Origin: an uncultured Phocaeicola sp.
GTDB taxonomy: Bacteria > Bacteroidota > Bacteroidia > Bacteroidales > Bacteroidaceae
Length of the DNA stretch: 64,000 bases
Assembly (NCBI GenBank): GCA_948579315.1
Contig: CAPAOL010000002.1
Location: forward strand, 62,001 to 126,000
Reading direction: 5' to 3'
Part shown: one piece after another, positions 19,791 to 28,762 of the stretch
Position numbering within the stretch: the first letter of the stretch is position 1
How the letters are laid out: each line of letters begins with the position of its first letter
The notes under the pieces: generated by a model
Told to the model about the DNA's origin: nothing
What the model saw: only the letters and a program-made list of their open reading frames with translations
Databases searched by the model: none
Program-made: the position numbers and the translations under genes

Positions 19791-22700
19791 ATGAATGAAG
19801 AGATAGAAGAGTATTACGAAGAGTTATACAGGCTTTATATAGATGAAAACCAGCCATTGGAACGCCGTTACAGGCAATTGCGTGAATCATTGGAGCGTGT
19901 GGTGCGTGAAAAGATACAAGGGAATAGTTTGCAGACCACTGATTTGGCCGCCCGTATTAATTATGTAGCCACTCAATATGGGCTGGATCTGAAAGAACAG
20001 AATCAGTTACATACCTTTCGTCTGACTTCCAATGATATTTTGAACCATCGTAAGTCTCCTGTAAAAGAAGAGTTCCTGTGTGATTTGCGTGCAGTGGCAT
20101 ACGCATATAGGAAGATGTTTGCACAGGATATTCCATTGAAGTTGTTCTCAGTTCTTCCCAAGCAGGAAATAGCATCTTCAGGGAAAAAAGAAAAGATGGA
20201 ATACATCCGCCGCATCCGTGTATGCTTTGATTATGCCGATGATACCTATTTGTATGTACATCCTGTAGATGTAACAGCCGATGAACCTATACGGGTGGTT
20301 TATAATAAACCCGGTATAAATCATGAATTTGAAGAAACCATAAAGGAACTTTGGCGATATGCCCAGCTTAATCTGCTGGATGTTTCTGTAGATAGGGATG
20401 GAATTTATACCCCTTCTTTTATCGTATTGGAACCGGATTATTTGATAGATATCAGCTCACTGGCGGAATGTTACAAGGATTATGGCAGCCATCCGGCAAA
20501 CTATTTTTTGAGCCGGCTGGTGCCGATTGATAATGCCCGCCCTTTGCTGTTGGGAAATATAGCCAATCTGTTCCTGGATGAATGGATACATGCAGGTGAG
20601 GAGGAGCCGGACTATATAGACTGTATGAAGAAGGCATTCCGGCAGTATCCCATTGAACTGGCTGCTTGTGCCGAACTTCGTGATCCGTCCAAAGAGAAAG
20701 AGTTTGCCAAGGATTGCCGGATGCATTTTGAGCATATACGGGACGTTGTACAACACACTTTTTTGGAGCCAGGGTATAATCTGGATAAAAAGGAGGCTGT
20801 GCTGGAACCGTCCTATATTTGCGAGGCGTTGGGCATTCAGGGACGTCTGGACTATATGCAGCGGGATATGAGCAGCTTTATAGAAATGAAATCGGGCAAA
20901 GCGGATGAATTCTCCATGCAGGGAAAAGTGGAACCCAAGGAAAATAATAAGGTTCAGATGCTGCTATATATGGCAGTGTTGGAATATAGCATGGGACAGG
21001 ACCGGCGGCGTATGCATCCCTATTTGCTTTATACCCGTTATCCTTTATTGTATCCGGCCAGAGCATCGTGGGCTCAGGTAAGGCGGGTTATCAATTTGCG
21101 TAACCGTATTGTTGCTGCCGAGTATGGGGTACAATTCCATAATCATCCTGATTTTACACGCAACTTGTTGGCACAAATCAATCCGGAGGTGGTGAATGAA
21201 AGAAAACTGAGCGGCAGATTCTGGGAACAGTATTTGAAGCCCTCTATCTCGCGTTTCCGGGAGAAGCTGTCGGCGTTGGAACCTTTGGAGCAGGCCTATT
21301 TTTATACGCTTTATAATTTCATTACAAAAGAACTTTATACCTCCAAATCGGGAGATGTGGATTATGAAGGACGTGCAGGGGCTTCAGCTCTTTGGCTGAG
21401 TACACTGGATGAGAAACGTGAGGCGGGAGAGATATTATATGATTTGCAGATAATGGAAAATAGGGCATCACAGGCTCATAAGGCTTATATACTTTTGTCT
21501 ATTCCGCAATATGATGAAATGTTTCTTCCCAATTTCCGTACAGGAGATGTGGTTGTGTTGTATGAGCGTAATAATGACTTGGATAATGCGACCAATAAAA
21601 TGGTTTTTAAGGGTAATATTGAGCAGATTACAGATACAGAATTGCGTATTCGTTTACGTGCTACCCAACGTAATGCTTCCGTTTTTTCTCCGGACAGTCG
21701 TTATGCTGTAGAACATGATACGATGGATACTACATTTCGCAGTATGTATTTGGGACTCTCCGCTTTTCTGGATGCGAATACGGAAAGACGGGAATTATTG
21801 CTGGGACAACGGCCTCCCCGCTTTGATTCGTCTTTTGATGAAGCTATAGCGCTGACCGGTGATGATTTTGAGAGGGTGGCGTTGAAAGCTGAGTCGGCCC
21901 GTGATTATTTTCTTCTGGTGGGACCTCCCGGAACAGGAAAGACTTCGAGGGCGTTGCGTAGAATGGTGGAACATTTCTATGCAGCATCATCTATGCAGAT
22001 ATTGTTACTGGCTTATACCAACCGGGCTGTTGATGAAATTTGTCAGTCACTGTCCTCTATCACCCCCTGTATAGATTATATACGGGTGGGAAGTGAGCTT
22101 TCCTGTGATGTACGTTTTAGAGGACATCTGTTGGAGAATATATTGGCGGAATGTAACAGTAGGAGAGAGGTGAATATCCGTATGGCAGATTGCAGAGTAT
22201 ATGTTGGAACCGTGGCCTCTATTGCGGCTAAAGCTGAACTTTTTAAATTAAAACGTTTTGATGTAGCCATAGTGGATGAAGCCACCCAAATATTAGAACC
22301 CCAATTGTTGGGTATTCTGTGTGCCAAGTTTGCCGATGAAAGAAATGCAGTGGGTAAATTTATCCTGATAGGTGATCATAAACAGTTGCCTGCCGTTATT
22401 TTGCAGAATAGCGGACATTCTGAAGTGCATGATGAGGGACTTAGGGAAGCCGGACTTTTTAATTTAAAAGATTCTCTGTTTGAGCGGCTTTATCGTTTTC
22501 ATTTAAAAGAAGAATCTCCTAAAGCGATAGATATGCTTTGCCGTCAGGGGCGTATGCATCCGGGAGTGGCTTTTTTTCCCAATAAAGCATTTTATGCCGG
22601 AAAATTGGAGGCTTTGGGATTACCTCATCAGTTGGAGCACATAGAGGCTCCGGTACGTTTTATCCCTTCGAAGCAAGATTTGGAGAGCGTTTCCGGAAAA

Positions 22701-23117
22701 ACAAACAGATATGAGGCACAGATTGTCGCCGGTTTAGCCAAAGAGGTGTATCTGGCTCATGAAGAGGAATTTGATCCGAATCGAACGTTAGGGGTCATTA
22801 CTCCTTATCGAAGTCAGATTGCTTTGATACGTAAAGAGCTTCAGGCATTGGCTATTCCTGCTTTGAGTAGGATTTCCATTGACACTGTGGAACGGTATCA
22901 GGGCAGCGAACGTGATGTCATTATTTATTCTTTTTGTGTGAATCACCTCTATCAATTAAGGTTTCTGCCCAACCTGACAGAAGAGGACGGTGTACAGATT
23001 GACCGTAAGCTGAATGTCGCTTTAACGCGTGCACGCAAGCAGCTTTTTATCACAGGAGTCCCTGAAATATTAAGTCATAATTCTATCTATCAATATCTTC
23101 TGAAAACTATTTATTAG
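19791..23117 (+). CDS. Dna2-like PD-(D/E)XK nuclease and superfamily 1 helicase
   Basis: A 1108-residue protein from the ATG at 19791 (the frame is open from 19776). The N-terminal half carries a PD-(D/E)XK nuclease core of the Dna2/Cas4 type: Asp of IQGRLDYMQ (about 354) followed by EMKSGK (about 365). The C-terminal half is an SF1 DNA2/NAM7-type helicase: Walker A GPPGTGKT (about 711), Walker B VDEATQ (about 830), QGRMHPG, ERYQGSERDVIIYS (about 1030) and LNVALTRARKQLFITG (about 1073). Family roles are processing of replication and recombination intermediates. It is encoded between carbohydrate genes on both sides but shows no link to them. The Cys cluster that binds Fe-S in true Dna2/Cas4 was not evident. 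Confidence 0.85.
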   Translation: MNEEIEEYYEELYRLYIDENQPLERRYRQLRESLERVVREKIQGNSLQTTDLAARINYVATQYGLDLKEQNQLHTFRLTSNDILNHRKSPVKEEFLCDLRAVAYAYRKMFAQDIPLKLFSVLPKQEIASSGKKEKMEYIRRIRVCFDYADDTYLYVHPVDVTADEPIRVVYNKPGINHEFEETIKELWRYAQLNLLDVSVDRDGIYTPSFIVLEPDYLIDISSLAECYKDYGSHPANYFLSRLVPIDNARPLLLGNIANLFLDEWIHAGEEEPDYIDCMKKAFRQYPIELAACAELRDPSKEKEFAKDCRMHFEHIRDVVQHTFLEPGYNLDKKEAVLEPSYICEALGIQGRLDYMQRDMSSFIEMKSGKADEFSMQGKVEPKENNKVQMLLYMAVLEYSMGQDRRRMHPYLLYTRYPLLYPARASWAQVRRVINLRNRIVAAEYGVQFHNHPDFTRNLLAQINPEVVNERKLSGRFWEQYLKPSISRFREKLSALEPLEQAYFYTLYNFITKELYTSKSGDVDYEGRAGASALWLSTLDEKREAGEILYDLQIMENRASQAHKAYILLSIPQYDEMFLPNFRTGDVVVLYERNNDLDNATNKMVFKGNIEQITDTELRIRLRATQRNASVFSPDSRYAVEHDTMDTTFRSMYLGLSAFLDANTERRELLLGQRPPRFDSSFDEAIALTGDDFERVALKAESARDYFLLVGPPGTGKTSRALRRMVEHFYAASSMQILLLAYTNRAVDEICQSLSSITPCIDYIRVGSELSCDVRFRGHLLENILAECNSRREVNIRMADCRVYVGTVASIAAKAELFKLKRFDVAIVDEATQILEPQLLGILCAKFADERNAVGKFILIGDHKQLPAVILQNSGHSEVHDEGLREAGLFNLKDSLFERLYRFHLKEESPKAIDMLCRQGRMHPGVAFFPNKAFYAGKLEALGLPHQLEHIEAPVRFIPSKQDLESVSGKTNRYEAQIVAGLAKEVYLAHEEEFDPNRTLGVITPYRSQIALIRKELQALAIPALSRISIDTVERYQGSERDVIIYSFCVNHLYQLRFLPNLTEEDGVQIDRKLNVALTRARKQLFITGVPEILSHNSIYQYLLKTIY

Positions 23118-23119
23118 GG

Positions 23120-23158
23120 AAAAAAATACCACAGGCTACTTAGGTGTGTAGTCTGTGG
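23120..23158 (-). terminator. hairpin terminator between convergent genes
   Basis: CCACAGGCTAC at 23129-23139 pairs with GTAGTCTGTGG at 23148-23158 (one G-T pair, 8-base loop). On the minus strand it is followed by a T run (A run at 23120-23126 on plus), making a good terminator for the MFS gene; it may also stop the helicase transcript arriving from the left. Confidence 0.78.
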
Positions 23159-23170
23159 TGAATTCTTTAA

Positions 23171-24646
23171 TTAGGCATCAACCGGTTTGTATTTGGGGAC
23201 CAATGCTTTCATGATAATCCAACCAACCAAATAAGCTACGGCACATACACAGAATATGATGAAGTAGCCGGCAGGTTTTCCTTCGAATCCCATAAAAGTC
23301 ATATTCGTTTCTGCTGCATAGTCAAACAGTCTGCCAGATCCCATATTAATACAGAATGAACCTATACCACCTGCCATACCACCAATACCTACGATAGTAG
23401 CGATGGTGCTTTTGGGGAACATATCACCTACTACAGAATAAATATTGGCAGACCATGATTGGTGTGCAGCACCTGCAATACCGATAATAATGATAGGATA
23501 CCAATATGAATAATTGCCTAAAGGTTGGGCAAACAATGCCAGCAGTGGGAACAAGGCAAAGATAAGCATAGCCTGCATACGGGCTGCATATGGATTCTTA
23601 CCTGTTTTATTAATGATAATAGTAGGTAACTTACCACCATAAATAGATAACATGGTAATAGCATATAATACGAAAATCAACATTTGTGCGGTACCCGTAT
23701 CTGAAGCGAAACCGTATACATCCGAAATATATGCCGGAGTCCAGAACAGGAAGAACCACCATACGCCATCAGTCATGAACTTACCGACAAATACAGCCCA
23801 TGTTTGGGGAAATTTGAAACATTGCAAGAATGAAATCTTCTTGTTGTCGAAGTCGTTGGCAGCAGCTTGTTGTTCTGCTGATTCTTCAGGATTGTTGTTG
23901 TCTTGTTCGATATATTCCAGTTCGGCAGCATTCACGCGAGGGTTGACATTGGGTTTCTTATAGAGGAACATCCAAAGTCCCATCCAAATGAATCCTAAAC
24001 CACCGATAACGATGAAAGCCATTTCCCATCCGTTGCCCACACCAATACTTTGGAAATAACGTGCCAAAGGAGGAATAGTGATCGGAGCGGCTAAAGCACC
24101 TACTGTAGAACCTGCATTAAAGATGGAAGTGGAATATGCACGGTCCTTTTTCGGAAAATATTCGGCTGTTACCTTAATAGCTGCTGGGAAGTTTCCTGCC
24201 TCACCTACACCTAATACGATTCGGGCAGCGATAAAGTAATAAACGCTGGTAATAGCGATAGTTGAAGCGACGGCTCCTGTTGCAGAAAGCATCTCTTCTG
24301 CGTTATGAATACCTAATGTTTCTTCGGTTGCCCAACCGCACAATGCATGAAGACAAGCTCCTAAGGACCAGACAAAGATAGCCCAGAGATAACCTTTTTT
24401 AGTTCCCATCCAGTCAATGAAACGACCGGCGAACAGGTTGGCAATGGCATACACTATAGAGAAAATAGCTGTGATATCTCCGTAATTCGAATCCGTCCAG
24501 TGAAATTCCGGAGCAATGAAGTCTTTCCAGGTTAGTGAAAGCACCTGACGGTCGAGGTAATTGACTGTAGTGGCAAAGAATAGCAGACCACAGATTATCC
24601 ATCTGAAGTTTGTCATCTTCTCACCTACTTTTTGAAATGTACTCAT
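23171..24646 (-). CDS. MFS transporter, ExuT-like hexuronate:cation symporter
   Basis: Inner-membrane transporter of 491 residues from the ATG at 24646; the open frame runs to 24694, but MSTFQKVGEKMTNFRW is the natural cytosolic start. Twelve hydrophobic helices are evident with a long charged central loop (about 235-270). The start FFATTVNYLDRQVLSLTW and the ARIVLGVGEAGNFPAAIK block are typical of the anion:cation symporter family, which includes ExuT for galacturonate/glucuronate. It lies downstream of kduI and the EIIC-like gene on the same strand but is separated from them by a strong terminator and its own promoter-like box. The substrate is probably a hexuronate or an unsaturated-uronate product; sugar-acid relatives cannot be ruled out. 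Confidence 0.82.
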   Translation of the reverse strand: MSTFQKVGEKMTNFRWIICGLLFFATTVNYLDRQVLSLTWKDFIAPEFHWTDSNYGDITAIFSIVYAIANLFAGRFIDWMGTKKGYLWAIFVWSLGACLHALCGWATEETLGIHNAEEMLSATGAVASTIAITSVYYFIAARIVLGVGEAGNFPAAIKVTAEYFPKKDRAYSTSIFNAGSTVGALAAPITIPPLARYFQSIGVGNGWEMAFIVIGGLGFIWMGLWMFLYKKPNVNPRVNAAELEYIEQDNNNPEESAEQQAAANDFDNKKISFLQCFKFPQTWAVFVGKFMTDGVWWFFLFWTPAYISDVYGFASDTGTAQMLIFVLYAITMLSIYGGKLPTIIINKTGKNPYAARMQAMLIFALFPLLALFAQPLGNYSYWYPIIIIGIAGAAHQSWSANIYSVVGDMFPKSTIATIVGIGGMAGGIGSFCINMGSGRLFDYAAETNMTFMGFEGKPAGYFIIFCVCAVAYLVGWIIMKALVPKYKPVDA

Positions 24647-24681
24647 GATAATAGATTTAATTATGTTTTTCTTATTAGACG

Positions 24682-24689
24682 CAAAAATA
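24682..24689 (-). promoter_or_regulatory. -7 box for the MFS transporter gene
   Basis: Read on the minus strand this is TATTTTTG, matching TAnnTTTG, 35 bases before the ATG at 24646. A CAAA (TTTG on minus) lies at 24714-24717 with a 24-base gap, longer than normal for a -33 box. Confidence 0.45.
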
Positions 24690-24762
24690 ACCATTCTGTA
24701 CCTATTCTCTATGCAAAAATTGGTGGAAAGCCTGTATAAATCGGTACAATGGTAAGATTTCT

Positions 24763-24829
24763 AAAAAAAATCATTCTGAATGTCGCAAAAAAACTGAAAA
24801 CGAGTTGATTTCTTGCAACATTCAGAATG
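24763..24829 (-). terminator. strong terminator after kduI
   Basis: A 17-bp stem, 24772-24788 with 24813-24829 (16 of 17 pairing, 24-base loop), is followed on the minus strand by eight T (A run at 24763-24770). It ends the EIIC-kduI operon ahead of the MFS gene. Confidence 0.85.
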
Positions 24830-24865
24830 ACAAGAGTTAATGAGTAATGGTGTGTACCATTCTAC

Positions 24866-25828
24866 TTATCTCATATCTGTGTATTTTATTTCATCCTTGT
24901 CACTGTATTTCAGGTTTTCACCTCCCATACCCCAAATAAAGGTATAGTTGCTGGTACCTGCAGCGGCATGGATAGACCATTCGGGAGAAGTGATAGCTTG
25001 TTCATTGTGTAACCATACCAGACGCTCTTCTTGCGGTTCGCCCATCAGGTGGCAAATGGCATTTCCTTCAGGCAGGTTGAAATAGAAGTAGGCTTCCATA
25101 CGACGGGTATGTGTATGGGCCGGCATGGTGTTCCATACAGAACCCGGAGCCAGTTCAGTAAGTCCCATCTGTAATTGGTTTGTACCACCGTTTTTCACTC
25201 TTTCCAATACATCTTTTACAATTAACTGGTTTACAATACGGTCGTTGCTATCTTCCATTTTTCCATAATGATCTGAGATAGCTAAAGCATACTGTTTAGG
25301 ATTTGCTTTTTGAAGCTTGGCGTCGGTAGTGATCAATTGAGTAACGTATGGCTTGTAAGCCGGTGCCGAATTGATATAGAATTTAGCCGGTTTGGCAGCG
25401 TCATTACTTTTAAAAGTAACTTCTTTATTCCCGCAACCTACATAGAGGGCTTCCTTGTATTTCATAGGATATTCTTTACCGTCTACAGTAACTACGCCAT
25501 CACCGCCTACATTGATGACTCCTAGTTCACGCCGTTCAAGGAAGTAAGTGATTTCCGGACCCAGTTCACGGAAAGTTTCCAGCTTCAAAATTTTGTTTAC
25601 CGGCATAGCTCCTCCGTAAATAAGACGGTCGTAAAGGGTGTATGTAACATTGATCTCATCCGGCGCCATCACCTTTTCCATCATAAATGAACTACGCAGA
25701 CGTTCTGTATCATAGTGTTTCACATCTTGCGGATGGCAAGCGGTCTGTACTTTGTAATTTACTTGAGCTGAAGCTGCCAAGGCAGAAACACTCAGCATCA
25801 TTGCAATCGCTAATTTTTTCATAATCAT
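24866..25828 (-). CDS. kduI: 4-deoxy-L-threo-5-hexosulose-uronate ketol-isomerase with signal peptide
   Basis: KduI isomerises the ring-opened unsaturated uronate (DKI) to 3-deoxy-D-glycero-2,5-hexodiulosonate in pectin catabolism. The protein has 320 residues against 278 in E. coli. The metal-site pattern HTHTRRME gives His238, His240 and Glu245, with His287 in EWSIHAAAG; this is offset by 42 from the E. coli ligands as I recall them (196, 198, 203, 245). The extra length therefore lies entirely at the N-terminus, where KKLAIAMMLSVSALAASAQ is a classic cleavable signal peptide. This predicts a periplasmic enzyme, whereas characterised KduI is cytoplasmic. The start may be 25828 or the ATG at 25822. 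It lies 12 bases after the EIIC-like gene. Confidence 0.9.
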   Translation of the reverse strand: MIMKKLAIAMMLSVSALAASAQVNYKVQTACHPQDVKHYDTERLRSSFMMEKVMAPDEINVTYTLYDRLIYGGAMPVNKILKLETFRELGPEITYFLERRELGVINVGGDGVVTVDGKEYPMKYKEALYVGCGNKEVTFKSNDAAKPAKFYINSAPAYKPYVTQLITTDAKLQKANPKQYALAISDHYGKMEDSNDRIVNQLIVKDVLERVKNGGTNQLQMGLTELAPGSVWNTMPAHTHTRRMEAYFYFNLPEGNAICHLMGEPQEERLVWLHNEQAITSPEWSIHAAAGTSNYTFIWGMGGENLKYSDKDEIKYTDMR

Positions 25829-25840
25829 TATCTTTAAATT

Positions 25841-27232
25841 TTAATTTTTCATTGTTTTCTGGTATTTAATGATAGAACGACGGTTCAGCACCATTAAGAA
25901 TAGTGTTATCAGTACTAAAATTCCGGAACCAATCCATTTGAATGAATAAGTCAAATGGAAAATAGCCCATGAGAAAGGACTTGAAGCAAAATCCAACGCA
26001 CCACCTTCAAAACCAGACGGGATGTTTACGGCAGCATCTTGTGTCTTGGCGTATACATCATGTGCTGCTTTGGTGAAATAAGGAGCCAGATCTGTTACAA
26101 AATACAGACCGATGGCCAGCACAACAAAACCAATGATGAAAGTCTTTACTACATTTCCTTTTGTGATAGGTAATATCAATGGGAATACATAGAACATGCC
26201 AGCTAATGAAGCCAATGGTAAGAATTCATTGCCCGGAAGCACCACTGCCAATAAGATAGTAACAGGGATTAATAGTAATGATACAACCAACGTGGCCGGA
26301 TGTCCGATCACCAAGGCAGGACTCATACCGATATTTAAGCCTACAGCACCCTTAAACTTCTTGGCGATCAGTTCGCGGGTAGCGTCCGAAATGGGTTTCA
26401 ACCCTTCGATGAACAGGCTGGTAATACGGGGAATCAACTCCATTACCGCTCCCATCTTGATACCTAAACCTAGAATATAAGGAATCTTGTCTACTATTTC
26501 TTGTCCGTTCTTGCAAGATAATGCACCGATGCCACATCCTACCAGGATACCCAAGAAGAGAGGTTCGCCTAATAAACCGAATTTCTTTTTCATACCTTCC
26601 GCATCAATGTTCAGCTTTTCAAATCCGGGAATTTTGTCCAATACCTTATTTATAATGAGAGCGAATGGTACGAAACCTGCACAGAAGGGCTGCGGAATAG
26701 AAATACCTTCCATTTTATCATAGAAACCTTGAAATTTGTCTGCTGTGTAATCTGCTAAGATTAATGTGATGATATAACAGATAACAGCTGCGAAGAATCC
26801 CCACAAAATACTATCTGTTGCAAAATAAACTACGGCTCCGATAAAAGCAAAATGCCAATAGTTCCATAAATCAATGTTAACCGTACGGGTGGTTTTAGTC
26901 AATAACATTAAGATGTTAACGGCCAGACATACCGGAATAATGAATGCCCCTACGGAAGTGTTATAAGCTACGGCTGCAGCAGCAGGCCATCCCATATCGA
27001 ATACTTTCAGTTGCAGGCCATATATTTCGACCACTTTGCTTAAGGCCGGACCCAGACTGCTGGTCAGAAGTGCGGTAACCACTGATAGACCAACGAAACC
27101 AACACCTACCAACAAACCGCTTTTTAATGCTTTGCTGAATTTGATTCCGATACAAACGCCTAAGATTGTAAAAATTATAGGCATCATCACCGCTGCTCCT
27201 AAACCGATGATATAACTAAAAACTTGTTCCAT
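25841..27232 (-). CDS. orphan PTS EIIC-like permease, galactitol family
   Basis: Inner-membrane protein of 463 residues from the ATG at 27232 (MEQVFSYIIGLGAAVMMPI); the frame is open to 27451, but the upstream part is promoter sequence. About ten to twelve hydrophobic helices are visible. Motifs such as VCIGIKFSKALKSGLLVGVGFVGL and GLNIGMSPALVIGHPA match EIIC of the galactitol/GatC type. No EIIA, EIIB, HPr or EI gene is in the window, and Bacteroidales generally lack a complete sugar PTS. It may therefore move its substrate without phosphorylation. It is translationally close to kduI (12-base gap), so its substrate is likely an unsaturated uronate or a KduI product. Confidence 0.83.
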   Translation of the reverse strand: MEQVFSYIIGLGAAVMMPIIFTILGVCIGIKFSKALKSGLLVGVGFVGLSVVTALLTSSLGPALSKVVEIYGLQLKVFDMGWPAAAAVAYNTSVGAFIIPVCLAVNILMLLTKTTRTVNIDLWNYWHFAFIGAVVYFATDSILWGFFAAVICYIITLILADYTADKFQGFYDKMEGISIPQPFCAGFVPFALIINKVLDKIPGFEKLNIDAEGMKKKFGLLGEPLFLGILVGCGIGALSCKNGQEIVDKIPYILGLGIKMGAVMELIPRITSLFIEGLKPISDATRELIAKKFKGAVGLNIGMSPALVIGHPATLVVSLLLIPVTILLAVVLPGNEFLPLASLAGMFYVFPLILPITKGNVVKTFIIGFVVLAIGLYFVTDLAPYFTKAAHDVYAKTQDAAVNIPSGFEGGALDFASSPFSWAIFHLTYSFKWIGSGILVLITLFLMVLNRRSIIKYQKTMKN

Positions 27233-27294
27233 TCTCTTGTGAATTAATAGTAAATGACTGTGTTTTCTACAATAGTATAAATTAAAAACTGCCC

Positions 27295-27325
27295 CAAAAA
27301 TAAAACCTTTTCTCAACTTATCAAA
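27295..27325 (-). promoter_or_regulatory. consensus promoter of the EIIC-kduI operon
   Basis: On the minus strand TTTG (27325-27322), exactly 19 bases, then TATTTTTG (27302-27295): a full match to the Bacteroidales -33/-7 consensus. The leader to the ATG at 27232 would be about 55 bases. Confidence 0.75.
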
Positions 27326-27384
27326 CCTGAAAGACATAATAATTAGTAAAAAGACAATTTTTGAACGATTTTTATCGTTATCGT

Positions 27385-27417
27385 GCACAAAAATAACCGT
27401 TTTCGCACACGAATACC
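27385..27417. repeat. 20-bp-phased direct repeats in the divergent control region
   Basis: GCACAAAAATAACC at 27385-27398 and GCACACGAATACC at 27405-27417 start 20 bases apart; looser ACAC and GCACAC echoes follow at 27425 and 27446. They resemble the GCACATAAAAGACC motif found at other promoters in the window. Two helical turns between copies suits binding of an AraC-type dimer between the divergent EIIC-kduI and GH105 genes. Confidence 0.5.
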
Positions 27418-27424
27418 AAATAAT

Positions 27425-27478
27425 ACACTTAGTAGGTTGAAAAGTGCACACTGCTTTTCGAGGAAAATACTACTTTTG
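27425..27478 (+). promoter_or_regulatory. promoter and operator-like motif for GH105-CE8
   Basis: TACTTTTG at 27471-27478 matches the -7 box. ACACTTAGTAGG at 27425-27436 starts 46 bases before it and matches 8 of 12 positions of GCACATAATAGA, the motif at the same distance from the 47426 promoter. No good -33 box is present, as expected for an activator-dependent promoter. Confidence 0.5.
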
Positions 27479-27521
27479 TTTCATAAAATAAATAGGTCTA
27501 ATACTAAAAATAAATGTCTTC

Positions 27522-28751
27522 ATGAAAAAGAATTCTATTTGTAAAATTATTGTGTCCGGTTTGCTTGCGGTTGTTCCTTTGATGGGCATGGCTCAGCAGG
27601 TTTGTGGTAATAAGCCTTGGTCTGTACGTATGGCGGAATCAGAAATGGTGCGTTGTCCCGAATCTTGGCAATTGGATTTTCAGACCCGTTTGAAGTGGGA
27701 TTACTGTCATGGCCTGGAACTTCAAGCTATGCTGGATGTATATGATGCATACGGTGATAAAAAGTTTTTTGATTATGCTGTGGCTTATGCCGATACGATG
27801 ATTCATCAGGATGGTTCTATCGAAACTTATAAACTGGAGGAATATAACATTGACCGTCTGAATTCCGGCAAGATGCTTTTCCGTATTTACGAGCAGACTA
27901 AGGACGAGAAATACAAAAAAGCATTGGATTTATTGCGCAGTCAATTGGATACGCATCCCCGTAACGCCGATGGCGGTTTCTGGCACAAGAAGATTTATGA
28001 GAACCAGATGTGGCTGGACGGGCTTTATATGGGACAACCGTTCTATGCGGAGTATGCTTACCGTAACAACCGTGTGAATGATTATGCTGATATTATCAAT
28101 CAGTTCGTCACAGTGGCCCGCCATAATTATGATCCGAAGACTGATTTATACCGTCATGCATGTGATGTGAGCAAGCGTGAAAAGTGGGCGGACAAGACTA
28201 CCGGATGGTCACAGCATTGCTGGGGACGTGCCATGGGATGGTACGCGATGGCTTGTGTGGATGTGCTCGACTTTATACCGGAACACGAAGCCGGACGTGA
28301 GTCGGTTATCGAAATATTGAATAAACTGGCTGCCCAGATTAAACGTACCCAGGATCCTGCAACAGGAGTCTGGTATCAGGTGATTGACAGAAGCGGGGAT
28401 GAAGGGAATTATCTGGAATCCTCTTGTTCTACCATGTTTGTATACACCCTGTTGAAGGCGTTGCGTAAGGGGTATATCTGTCCTTCGTACATGGAAGTGG
28501 CCAAGAAAGGGTATGAAGGGCTTCTGACCCAATTCATAGAAGTGGACAATAAAGGTGTGGTTTCTATCACTAAAGGGTGTGCCGTTGCCGGTTTGGGAGG
28601 CAAGCCGGTGTATCGTACCGGAGATTATAATTATTATATAACTGAAAAAATACGTTCTAATGACGCGAAGGCGGTAGGCCCGTTCATTATGGCCAGTCTG
28701 GAATGGGAGCGTTTGTTTCAGAAAAGCAGTTGTGGAACTGCATGTAAATAA
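27522..28751 (+). CDS. GH105 unsaturated rhamnogalacturonyl/galacturonyl hydrolase
   Basis: Secreted enzyme of 409 residues with a signal peptide ending in MGMAQ. It has the alpha6/alpha6 barrel features of GH105 (YteR/YesR type): RLKWDYCHGLELQAM, the catalytic Asp in QMWLDGLYMGQPFYAEYA (about 166), and GWSQHCWGRAMGWYAMA. GH105 removes the 4,5-unsaturated uronic acid that pectin or RG lyases leave at the non-reducing end, giving the monomer that KdgF and KduI process. It is divergent from the EIIC-kduI operon and followed 11 bases later by a pectin methylesterase in the same direction. Which of galacturonan or rhamnogalacturonan is preferred cannot be told from sequence. Confidence 0.9.
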   Translation: MKKNSICKIIVSGLLAVVPLMGMAQQVCGNKPWSVRMAESEMVRCPESWQLDFQTRLKWDYCHGLELQAMLDVYDAYGDKKFFDYAVAYADTMIHQDGSIETYKLEEYNIDRLNSGKMLFRIYEQTKDEKYKKALDLLRSQLDTHPRNADGGFWHKKIYENQMWLDGLYMGQPFYAEYAYRNNRVNDYADIINQFVTVARHNYDPKTDLYRHACDVSKREKWADKTTGWSQHCWGRAMGWYAMACVDVLDFIPEHEAGRESVIEILNKLAAQIKRTQDPATGVWYQVIDRSGDEGNYLESSCSTMFVYTLLKALRKGYICPSYMEVAKKGYEGLLTQFIEVDNKGVVSITKGCAVAGLGGKPVYRTGDYNYYITEKIRSNDAKAVGPFIMASLEWERLFQKSSCGTACK

Positions 28752-28762
28752 CAGGAGGTGAG

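Noticed and set aside
25841..27232. A complete sugar phosphotransferase system
   Set aside because: Only an EIIC-like membrane protein was found; no EIIA, EIIB, HPr or EI is encoded nearby.
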